Assembly (NCBI GenBank): GCA_949286295.1
Contig: CASECK010000013.1
Span: 1 to 7,112 of the forward strand
Source: an uncultured bacterium
GTDB lineage: Bacteria; Bacillota; Clostridia; Oscillospirales; Oscillospiraceae
DNA: 7,112 nucleotides
Reading direction: 5' to 3'
Shown in pieces: positions 1-4,832 of this stretch. The position numbers and the translations under genes are program-made. The number at the start of each line of letters is the position of its first letter. Position 1 is the first letter of the stretch. Below the pieces are notes generated by a model, which worked only from the letters and a program-made list of their open reading frames with translations, was not told the origin of the DNA and searched no databases.

Positions 1-2
1 CC

Positions 3-1520
3 CGGCGGCAGCTGGCCGCCCGGTACGCCCAGGCGGAGGAGGCCTACCACAGCGCGCAGAGCGCCCTGGAGGCCCTGGAGGCGGAGAGCCGGGCGCACCC
101 CATCCCCAGCCGGGAGGCCCTGCGCCGGGCCCAGGGGGAGCTGCAATACCTGAAGGTGCTGGACGAGGAGATTCAGGGCGGCCGGCAGGCCCTGAAGCAG
201 GCCGAGGAGGCCTATGTCCAGGCCCAGATTGCCGCCCAGGACGAGCGCTTTGCCGGACTGAGCGGCGAGGAGGCCGCCGAGGCGGTCCGCAAGGCCCTGG
301 CCAGCCACGCCGCGAGCCTGGATACCGCCCGGAGCAAGCGCGCCTGCGCCAAGCTCCTGCCCCTATTCGGGGCGGCCTGCCTGCTGGTTGTCGGGGCCGT
401 CTGCCTGGTGCGTGAGGGCACGCTGCTCTCCCCCCTGCTCAGCGCGGGAGGGGCGGCGGCCATCACCGGCCTGCTGGCCGGGGCCGTCAACTGGATCAGC
501 GCCCGGTCCTGGTCCGAGCGGGCGGAAAAGCTGCTATCCCGCTATGGCGTCCACACTCCGGAGGAGCTGGAACAGGCCCTGGCCGGTTACCGCGCCCGCG
601 GGGAGGCCGCCGGACAGGCCGCACAGGAGGTCCAGCGCATCCGGGGCACTGTCAGCGACCGGCAGGCCCGGCGGGAAAACAGCTGGACGGACATCATGGA
701 GTTTGTCCACTCCTTCGCCCCGGAGGCGCAAACGGAGTTTGGCTGCTCCGCCGCCCTCTCCCGGGCCCTGAATTTAGAGCACGACCTGGCCGCCGCCCGG
801 GACCTGGCCCAGGAGCGCCGCCAGCGGCTGGAGGACCTGGGCGCCCAGGGGGGCGGCCGGGAGGAAGCCCCCCTCTCCGCCCCCGCCGCCCCTGTGCTCA
901 GCCGGGAGGAGACCGGCCGGGAACTGGCCGCCGTCCAGGACCGGCTGGAGCAGGTCAACGCCCAGCTCAACCAGGCCCGGGGCAGGCTCCGGGCCATGGG
1001 GGACCCCGCCGCCCTGGCCGCCCGCAAAGAGGAGCTGGAGGGGGCGCTGGAGCGCCGGACGCTGGAATATGAGGCCCTGACCCTGGCCATGGACACCATG
1101 ACCCAGGCCAACACCCGCCTCCAGGAGCGCTTCTCCCCAGAGCTGAACCGGCTGGCCGGGCAGTACCTGGCCCGGCTCACCGGGGAGCGGTACCAGGCGG
1201 TGAGCCTCACCCGGGAGCTGGAGGGCTCCGTCCAGGGGGAGGGGGATGTGCTGCCCCGCAGCGCCCTGTTCCTGTCCCGGGGGACGGCGGATCAGCTCTA
1301 CCTGGCGGTGCGCCTGGCGGTGTGCCGGCTGTGCCTGCCCCAGAAGCCCCCCATCGTCCTGGACGACGCCCTGGCCGCCTTTGACGAGGGGCGGCTGGCC
1401 CGCGCCTTAACTCTGCTGCGGGAGCTGGCCCAGGAGCAGCAGCTGCTGCTGTTCTCCTGCCACAGCCGGGAGCGGGACCTCCTGGCCGGGGCGGAGGGGG
1501 TCACCCTGCTGTCCCTGTGA
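3..1520 (+). CDS. YhaN/SbcC-like coiled-coil ATPase, C-terminal part (5' end outside window)
   Basis: The frame is open from the first complete codon at position 3, so this is the last 505 residues of a longer protein and any internal GTG/ATG is not the true start. The C-terminus carries an ABC-type half-site: the signature-like LSRGTADQLYLAVRLA (about 1275-1322), Walker B and D-loop PIVLDDALAAFDEGR (about 1348-1392), and a switch-histidine segment LLFSCHSRERDL. The Walker A half would lie upstream. Long Ala/Glu/Gln/Arg-rich stretches before this predict coiled coil. Two hydrophobic segments (about 351-410 and 423-494) form a likely membrane hairpin in the coiled-coil region. The signature and Walker B wording fit the YhaN (COG4717) branch of SbcC/Rad50-like ATPases better than SbcC itself. 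Such genes often follow an SbcD-like phosphoesterase gene, which would be to the left. The role in DNA metabolism is inferred from the family; the substrate is unknown. Confidence 0.85.
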   Translation, partial: RRQLAARYAQAEEAYHSAQSALEALEAESRAHPIPSREALRRAQGELQYLKVLDEEIQGGRQALKQAEEAYVQAQIAAQDERFAGLSGEEAAEAVRKALASHAASLDTARSKRACAKLLPLFGAACLLVVGAVCLVREGTLLSPLLSAGGAAAITGLLAGAVNWISARSWSERAEKLLSRYGVHTPEELEQALAGYRARGEAAGQAAQEVQRIRGTVSDRQARRENSWTDIMEFVHSFAPEAQTEFGCSAALSRALNLEHDLAAARDLAQERRQRLEDLGAQGGGREEAPLSAPAAPVLSREETGRELAAVQDRLEQVNAQLNQARGRLRAMGDPAALAARKEELEGALERRTLEYEALTLAMDTMTQANTRLQERFSPELNRLAGQYLARLTGERYQAVSLTRELEGSVQGEGDVLPRSALFLSRGTADQLYLAVRLAVCRLCLPQKPPIVLDDALAAFDEGRLARALTLLRELAQEQQLLLFSCHSRERDLLAGAEGVTLLSL

Positions 1521-1523
1521 CAG

Positions 1524-1552
1524 TTGCAATCCCGGGGCAAACCGGGTATAAT
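1524..1552 (+). promoter_or_regulatory. Sigma-A-type promoter for lepB
   Basis: A TTGCAA -35 box (1524-1529) is separated by exactly 17 bp from a perfect TATAAT -10 box (1547-1552). It begins 4 bp after the stop of the upstream ATPase gene. The expected start of transcription is near 1558-1560, upstream of the lepB ribosome binding site. It stands out in very GC-rich surroundings, which makes chance less likely. Seen by eye only. Confidence 0.8.
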
Positions 1553-1578
1553 ACATCCCAAGCGGGGACCACCCCGGC

Positions 1579-1585
1579 AAGGAGG
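1579..1585 (+). promoter_or_regulatory. Ribosome binding site that fixes the lepB start
   Basis: AAGGAGG lies 9 nt before the ATG at 1595. This supports ATG 1595 over the in-frame GTG at 1517, which would overlap the previous stop, has no such site, and would place the promoter inside the coding region. Confidence 0.85.
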
Positions 1586-1594
1586 AAGCATCGG

Positions 1595-2245
1595 ATGGAG
1601 CATTGGAACAGCCCGGACTGGGCCGGAACCCCCGCGCCCGGCGCCCCCGGCCATCAGCCGGACCCGGCGGCGGCGCCGGCAGAGGAAAAAGCCCCGCGCC
1701 GGCCGGGCGCGGAGCTGTATGAGTGGCTGCAGCTGTTCCTGGGCTGCGTGCTGGCCGCGGTGGTGCTGTTTAACTGCTTCGCCCGGCTGACAGTGGTGGA
1801 CGGCGACTCCATGGACAACACCCTGAAAAACGGGGAGATGATGCTCCTGTGGTCCCTGGGCTACCGCCCGGAGGCGGGGGATATCGTGGTGCTCAACAAG
1901 ACCAGCACCGTCCTGCCCGGCTGGGACACCCCCAAGGCCATCGTCAAACGGGTCATCGCCACCGGCGGACAGAGCGTGGACATCGACTATACCACCGGCA
2001 CCGTCTATGTGGACGGCCTGCCCCTGGACGAGCCCTACATCAAAGAGGAGATGTACCGCCCGGGCAGCCCCTATATGCAGCAGACCCACTGGGAGGTGCC
2101 GGAGGGCTCCATCTTCGTCATGGGGGACAACCGCAACTACTCCACCGACAGCCGGGACGACCGGCTGGGCGTCGTCGACGAGGACTATCTGCTGGGCAAG
2201 GTGGTGTTCGCCCTGTGGCCCCTGGACCGGCTGGGCCCGGTCTAA
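1595..2245 (+). CDS. lepB: Signal peptidase I (type I leader peptidase)
   Basis: This is a 216-residue membrane serine protease that removes signal peptides from secreted preproteins on the outer face of the cytoplasmic membrane. After a Pro/Ala-rich cytoplasmic N-terminus (about residues 10-38) there is one membrane segment (about 41-63, LYEWLQLFLGCVLAAVVLF). Box B follows as VDGDSMDNTL with the catalytic Ser72, then box D as KAIVKRVIATGG with the general-base Lys118, and box E as GDNRNYSTDSR (177-187). All S26 family motifs are intact, and the single N-terminal anchor and length are normal for a Firmicute signal peptidase. The start is the ATG preceded by AAGGAGG. The gene has its own promoter just after the ATPase gene, and the next gene follows on the same strand after about 106 nt with no obvious terminator, so co-transcription is likely. 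Confidence 0.95.
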   Translation: MEHWNSPDWAGTPAPGAPGHQPDPAAAPAEEKAPRRPGAELYEWLQLFLGCVLAAVVLFNCFARLTVVDGDSMDNTLKNGEMMLLWSLGYRPEAGDIVVLNKTSTVLPGWDTPKAIVKRVIATGGQSVDIDYTTGTVYVDGLPLDEPYIKEEMYRPGSPYMQQTHWEVPEGSIFVMGDNRNYSTDSRDDRLGVVDEDYLLGKVVFALWPLDRLGPV

Positions 2246-2297
2246 AGCGCCCCGCGCCCTTTTCCGTGACTTTCCCCATGACCCACCATAAGCCAGC

Positions 2298-2319
2298 CCC
2301 GGCGGCCAGCCGCCCCGGG
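2298..2319 (+). repeat. GC-rich hairpin between lepB and the yerC-like gene
   Basis: GGCGG (2301-2305) can pair with CCGCC (2310-2314) across a 4-nt loop, extended by CCC/GGG with a 2-nt bulge. No T-run follows, so it is not a convincing terminator. The rest of the 106-nt gap shows nothing except the next ribosome binding site. It could be chance in GC-rich DNA. Confidence 0.35.
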
Positions 2320-2335
2320 CGCGCCTATCTCATGC

Positions 2336-2341
2336 AGGAGG
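2336..2341 (+). promoter_or_regulatory. Ribosome binding site selecting ATG 2352
   Basis: AGGAGG lies 10 nt before the ATG at 2352 but only 4 nt before the in-frame GTG at 2346. The ATG is therefore the better start. Confidence 0.7.
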
Positions 2342-2351
2342 CCGCGTGACC

Positions 2352-2702
2352 ATGTCCAACATTGAAAACAACCGCAGCGGCGCCATCGACCAGCTGTTCC
2401 GGGGCATTCTAAGCCTGCGGAACGTGGACGAGTGCTATCAGTTTTTCAGCGACCTGCTCACCGTGCAGGAGCTGACCTCCTTTGCCCACCGGTTCGAGGT
2501 GGCCAAGCTGCTGGCCGGAGGGAGCACCTATGACCGGGTGCGGGAGCAGGTGCCGGTGAGCAGCTCCACCATCACCCGCATCAACACCGAGCTGCGGTAC
2601 GGCTCGGGTGGATACCAGATGGTGCTGGACCGGCTGGAACCCGAGGAGAAAGAGCGCCGGGCGGCCATTTTGGAATCCCTGCGCAATCTGCCCTTCGCCT
2701 GA
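2352..2702 (+). CDS. TrpR-like regulator, YerC/YecD family
   Basis: This 116-residue protein belongs to the TrpR superfamily of small all-helical, probably dimeric DNA-binding proteins. The N-terminal half (about residues 12-56, with FFSDLLTVQELTSFAHRFEV) matches the usual dimerisation helices, in which LTxxEL...RxxVAxLL is typical. The helix-turn-helix spans about residues 58-83 (STYDRVREQVPVSSSTITRI, then an N-rich turn and a Tyr/Gly-rich tail). The C-terminal 20 residues are charged. The family runs to about 100 residues, so this one is complete or slightly extended. It lacks the context of a trp operon, and YerC-type proteins are not established tryptophan repressors, so no ligand is assigned. 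It is probably transcribed with lepB and is followed at about 50 nt by a strong terminator. Confidence 0.88.
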   Translation: MSNIENNRSGAIDQLFRGILSLRNVDECYQFFSDLLTVQELTSFAHRFEVAKLLAGGSTYDRVREQVPVSSSTITRINTELRYGSGGYQMVLDRLEPEEKERRAAILESLRNLPFA

Positions 2703-2751
2703 GAAGAAAGGCCCCTGTCTTGCGCAGGGATTTAGAAGCTAAACCGGTCAT

Positions 2752-2796
2752 CGCAGAACGGCACAGCGCTTGGCTATGCCGTTCTGCGTTTTCTTT
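2752..2796 (+). terminator. Rho-independent terminator of the lepB-yerC unit
   Basis: CGCAGAACGGCA (2752-2763) is perfectly complementary to TGCCGTTCTGCG (2777-2788). After one mismatch the stem continues with AGC/GCT and closes on a 5-nt loop. The stem is followed immediately by TTTTCTTT (2789-2796). This is a textbook intrinsic terminator on the + strand. Confidence 0.93.
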
Positions 2797-2871
2797 GCCG
2801 TCCATCCCCTTCGCTACCGCGCGGAAGATTGCCTGTTCCAGATAATCCGCCCTTTCTGCCGGCCCACGGAC

Positions 2872-2904
2872 GGAGGAAAAAGTTTTGGAAAAAACTTTTC
2901 CTCC
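2872..2904 (+). repeat. Long A/T-cored inverted repeat upstream of the merR promoter
   Basis: The left arm (2872-2886, GGAGGAAAAAGTTTT) pairs with the right arm (2891-2904, AAAACTTTTCCTCC) across a 4-nt centre, with a single bulged A. It ends 5 bp before the -35 box of the merR promoter. It lacks a following T-run on either strand, so it is not a standard terminator. It might be a regulator site, a cruciform, or a copy of a dispersed palindromic repeat. The 70 or so bases between the preceding terminator and this repeat show nothing recognisable. Confidence 0.7.
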
Positions 2905-2908
2905 CCTC

Positions 2909-2939
2909 TTGACTCTGACGTTACGTTATCGTTTATCCT
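2909..2939 (+). promoter_or_regulatory. MerR-type promoter and operator
   Basis: TTGACT (2909-2914) and TATCCT (2934-2939) are separated by 19 bp, longer than the sigma-A optimum. This is characteristic of promoters activated by MerR-family proteins through DNA distortion. Inside the spacer lies a dyad, ACGT-T-ACGT (2918-2926), extended by T2916/A2928. The same kind of ACGT core occurs, as I recall, in the tipA operator of Streptomyces. CGTTA occurs three times (2919, 2924, 2942). Autoregulation by the gene just downstream is inferred. Confidence 0.7.
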
Positions 2940-2962
2940 GTCGTTACACGGGAGGGATTATG

Positions 2963-3688
2963 ATGCGAACCGTAAAGGAAGTTAGCAAACTCACAGGTGT
3001 CAGTGTGCGCACACTGCATCACTATGATGCCATCGGTCTGTTGCCCCCTACCCAAGTGACCAAAGCAGGCTATCGCTTGTATGACGATACAGCGCTCCGC
3101 CGTTTGCAAAGTATTTTACTGTTTCGCCAGTTGCAGTTCCCGCTCAAAGAAATCAAGGCAATTCTTGACCGTCCAACCTTTGACCCGTCAGAGGCGCTGA
3201 CGCAGCAGATTGAACTGCTGGAATTGCAGCATAAGCACATCGGGGAACTGATTTCTTTCGCCCGTGAAATCCAGAAAAAGGGAGTAATGGAAATGAACTT
3301 TCACGTTTTCGACACCAGCGAGATTGAACAGTACAAGGCGGAAGCCAAAGCGAAGTGGGGGGACACCAGGGAGTATCAAGAATATGAGCAGAAGCAAGGG
3401 AGCGGACATGATGTTCATGAGACAACCTCGCAGCTGATGAATTTGTTTCGTGAAATCGGAGCACTCTGGCAGCTGCCGCCCGCTGATCAAGCGGTACAGG
3501 AAAAAATCGGCGCGTTACAGGCCTTTATTACAAAGAATTACTATACTTGTAGCGCTGAAATTTTTCGTGGATTAGGGGAGATGTACGTCCAGGATACCCG
3601 CTTTCAGGACAACCTTGATAAGGCGGGCGGCGCGGGCACGGCTGAATTTGTGAAGCAGGCGATTGAGGTCTATTGCTCTAAAGAGTAA
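2963..3688 (+). CDS. MerR-family transcriptional regulator with TipAS-like effector domain
   Basis: This 241-residue activator has an N-terminal winged helix (about residues 1-70: TVKEVSKLTGVSVRTLHHYD, then IGLLPP and AGYRLYDD). A coiled-coil dimerisation helix (about 75-107) and a C-terminal TipAS-type domain (about 112-241) follow. The latter shows KWGDTREYQEYEQ and the family-like ending LGEMYVQDTRFQDNLDK...TAEFVKQAIEVYC. TipAL, Mta and relatives sense antibiotics or other hydrophobic compounds and activate their own promoter. The ligand here is unknown and no efflux or resistance gene follows. GGAGG (2951-2955) is 7 nt from ATG 2963 but only 4 nt from ATG 2960, so I chose 2963. Base composition (about 43-57% GC in four hand-counted 60-base lines) is well below the roughly 70% of the flanks, suggesting acquisition by transfer. 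Confidence 0.9.
   Translation: MRTVKEVSKLTGVSVRTLHHYDAIGLLPPTQVTKAGYRLYDDTALRRLQSILLFRQLQFPLKEIKAILDRPTFDPSEALTQQIELLELQHKHIGELISFAREIQKKGVMEMNFHVFDTSEIEQYKAEAKAKWGDTREYQEYEQKQGSGHDVHETTSQLMNLFREIGALWQLPPADQAVQEKIGALQAFITKNYYTCSAEIFRGLGEMYVQDTRFQDNLDKAGGAGTAEFVKQAIEVYCSKE
3280..3295 (+). promoter_or_regulatory. Possible internal translation start for a stand-alone TipAS-like domain
   Basis: GGGAG (3280-3284) lies 8 nt before an in-frame ATG at 3293, which is residue 111 of the MerR protein and sits exactly at the junction between coiled coil and effector domain. Initiation here would give a 131-residue effector-binding domain. Streptomyces tipA is known to produce such a short product from an internal start. 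That it is used here is inference. Confidence 0.4.
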
Positions 3689-3820
3689 ACGCAGCGGCTG
3701 CGGCAGAGTGGTTTGTGTCCCACAAAGGCGCCTATCCGCCGTCCAAGCGCCGCAGACGCAGAGCCGGTCACACGCGGGTAAAAATGTGGTTACCGCCATA
3801 TTTCCCGAAGGAACAGAACC

Positions 3821-3854
3821 GCCGTCAAGGGAACCGATTCGTCCCCTTGACGGC
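3821..3854 (+). repeat. Perfect 11-bp hairpin, possible weak terminator of merR
   Basis: GCCGTCAAGGG (3821-3831) is the exact reverse complement of CCCTTGACGGC (3844-3854), with a 12-nt loop, and is followed by G then only TTT. It might stop transcription weakly, but the T-run is poor. Confidence 0.6.
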
Positions 3855-3879
3855 GTTTCCCGTTGCTGGCAGGCAATCA

Positions 3880-3913
3880 AGAGGGCGCAACCGGAAAACC
3901 GCTTGCGCCCTCT
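3880..3913. repeat. Perfect 11-bp GC-rich hairpin
   Basis: AGAGGGCGCAA (3880-3890) pairs with TTGCGCCCTCT (3903-3913). The stem can continue with CGG/CCG around an AAAA loop after a mismatch. No T-run follows on either strand, so it is not a standard terminator. Its role is unknown. Confidence 0.65.
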
Positions 3914-3948
3914 GTCTATCACGGGTGGATGGTGGTCATTTCGGGGAT

Positions 3949-3971
3949 AAAAGCCTGGGCTTTTCTTTTTT
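3949..3971. terminator. Terminator shared by convergent merR and racemase units
   Basis: AAAAGC (3949-3954) and GCTTTT (3959-3964) form a stem around CTGG. On the + strand the T-rich run continues to 3971, giving a good intrinsic terminator for merR. On the - strand the same A/T-flanked hairpin follows directly after the racemase stop and ends in TTTTAT, so it can act in both directions. Confidence 0.75.
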
Positions 3972-4752
3972 ACACTTCCAGCTCCACGGGGGCATCCAGC
4001 GTCACCGGGCCGCCGATGTGGGCGGCGGTCACCGCGCCGCCGGTCCGGACCACTCCGGCCCGGACCACTCCGGCGGGCTGAACATAGTCCCGCTCAAAGG
4101 CCCCGTCAGGGGCGTTTTGACTCTGGGCTACCGCGCAGGCCAGAGAGCCGGAGCCGCAGCTGCCCTCCCACACCAGGGTGTCTGTGGCGGGCACCTTCAC
4201 CAGGGGGGTCATTGTGCCGGCGCCGGGCTCCAGGAAGATGACCCCGTAGGCGTCCAGCCCCTCCAGCTGCTGAAACAGGGGCTCTGCCAACTCGAAGAAC
4301 CCCTGGCTGGGGGACACGCCCTGCACCACCAAATGGGCAATACCGCCCAGGTGGACCAGCTGGCCGGAGACCTCCCCCACCTGGGCCGGGCGGACCCACA
4401 GGGGCAGGGGCATCTCGGCCCGGGCGGACCCCATGGCCAGATTCACATCCACGGCCACCGGGCGGGCGCAGCCGCTGGTCTCGATTCTCACCCGGTCCAG
4501 GCCTCCCAGCTCCCGGGCCACAAGCATCCCGAAGGCCCGGGTGGCGTTGCCGCAGAACTCGCCCCCCATCATCTCCATGCGCCCGTGGCCCCCCTGGCGG
4601 GGCGGGCAGCGGAAGCCCACCTGCTCCGCCCCCAGCTCCGGCCGGGCCATCAGCCGGGCGGCCACCTCCGCCCGGCGCTGCCGGGGCACCGGGTCCAGAA
4701 CAAACAGGGTGATGTTGCCGGCGGGGTCGGCCCGCAGGATATTCAGCTTCAT
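3970..4752 (-). CDS. DapF-fold cofactor-independent amino acid racemase, histidine racemase (CntK)-like
   Basis: This 260-residue protein has the two-domain DAP-epimerase fold with two catalytic cysteines that do acid/base exchange at the alpha carbon without PLP. Cys67 lies in GGEFCGNATRAFG and Cys199 in EGSCGSGSLAC. The N-terminal AGNITLF corresponds to the GND/GN segment of DapF. The Glu-Arg pair that holds the distal centre of diaminopimelate in DapF (ERGxG...) is not evident; the segment before Cys199 reads DTLVWEGSC. The motif wording resembles CntK, the histidine racemase of staphylopine synthesis, and the histidine racemase described from Fusobacterium. Being last in a cluster with hutH and a YuiF-type transporter supports histidine as substrate, but this is inferred. 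The start is firm: AAAGGAGG lies 8 nt upstream. Near the C-terminus a 15-bp tandem duplication encodes GVVRAGVVRT. Confidence 0.8.
   Translation of the reverse strand: MKLNILRADPAGNITLFVLDPVPRQRRAEVAARLMARPELGAEQVGFRCPPRQGGHGRMEMMGGEFCGNATRAFGMLVARELGGLDRVRIETSGCARPVAVDVNLAMGSARAEMPLPLWVRPAQVGEVSGQLVHLGGIAHLVVQGVSPSQGFFELAEPLFQQLEGLDAYGVIFLEPGAGTMTPLVKVPATDTLVWEGSCGSGSLACAVAQSQNAPDGAFERDYVQPAGVVRAGVVRTGGAVTAAHIGGPVTLDAPVELEV
4046..4074 (-). repeat. In-frame 15-bp tandem duplication within the racemase gene
   Basis: CGGACCACTCCGGC occurs at 4046-4059 and again at 4061-4074, a period of 15 bp. On the coding strand it gives AGVVR repeated (residues about 227-236). It is short and in frame, so the protein stays open. 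Confidence 0.85.
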
Positions 4753-4760
4753 GGCGGCTT

Positions 4761-4768
4761 CCTCCTTT
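4761..4768 (-). promoter_or_regulatory. Strong ribosome binding site of the racemase gene
   Basis: On the - strand AAAGGAGG sits 8 nt before the ATG at 4752. This is an ideal spacing and confirms the start. It is stronger and better spaced than the site of hutH upstream. Confidence 0.85.
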
Positions 4769-4780
4769 CAGGCAAAGGGA

Positions 4781-4814
4781 CATGGGGGGAGGGGCGCGCC
4801 GCCCCTCCCCCATG
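4781..4814 (-). repeat. Large GC-rich intercistronic hairpin between hutH and the racemase gene
   Basis: CATGGGGG (4781-4788) pairs with CCCCATG plus one base (4807-4814), and AGGGGC (4790-4795) pairs with GCCCCT (4801-4806). One bulged G lies between them and the loop has 5 bases, giving about 14 pairs. The following bases on the - strand are TCCCTTTGCC, not a T-run, so full termination is unlikely. It lies just before the racemase ribosome binding site and could protect mRNA ends or mark a processing point. Next to it is a palindrome, GGGAATTCCC (4815-4824). Confidence 0.7.
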
Positions 4815-4832
4815 GGGAATTCCCGTTATGGC

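Larger units (their letters stand above)
3689..3948. other. Non-coding, hairpin-rich region after merR
   Basis: No credible gene is seen in these 260 bases; the open frames lack family features and run into antisense of the next gene. The stretch holds several inverted repeats: CGCAG/CTGCG (3690-3702), TTTGTG/CACAAA with a 3-nt loop (3712-3726), GCGG-g-TAA/TTACCGC (3774-3796), and the two long hairpins listed separately. It could be the structured 3' region of the merR transcript, or debris of a mobile element. Confidence 0.6.

Noticed and set aside
587..1210. - strand open frame opposite the ATPase gene
   Set aside because: Ser/Arg/Ala-rich antisense shadow of a strongly supported coding region.
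1517..1594. GTG-start N-terminal extension of signal peptidase I overlapping the previous stop
   Set aside because: It lacks a good ribosome binding site, contains the promoter, and ATG 1595 has AAGGAGG at 9 nt.
2711..2729. Small hairpin CCCTG/CAGGG after the yerC-like gene
   Set aside because: A five-base stem with no T-run; the strong terminator about 25 bases further on explains the end of the transcript.
2770..2985. 71-codon open frame across the terminator and the merR promoter
   Set aside because: It starts inside the terminator hairpin, covers the inverted repeat and promoter, and shows no family features.
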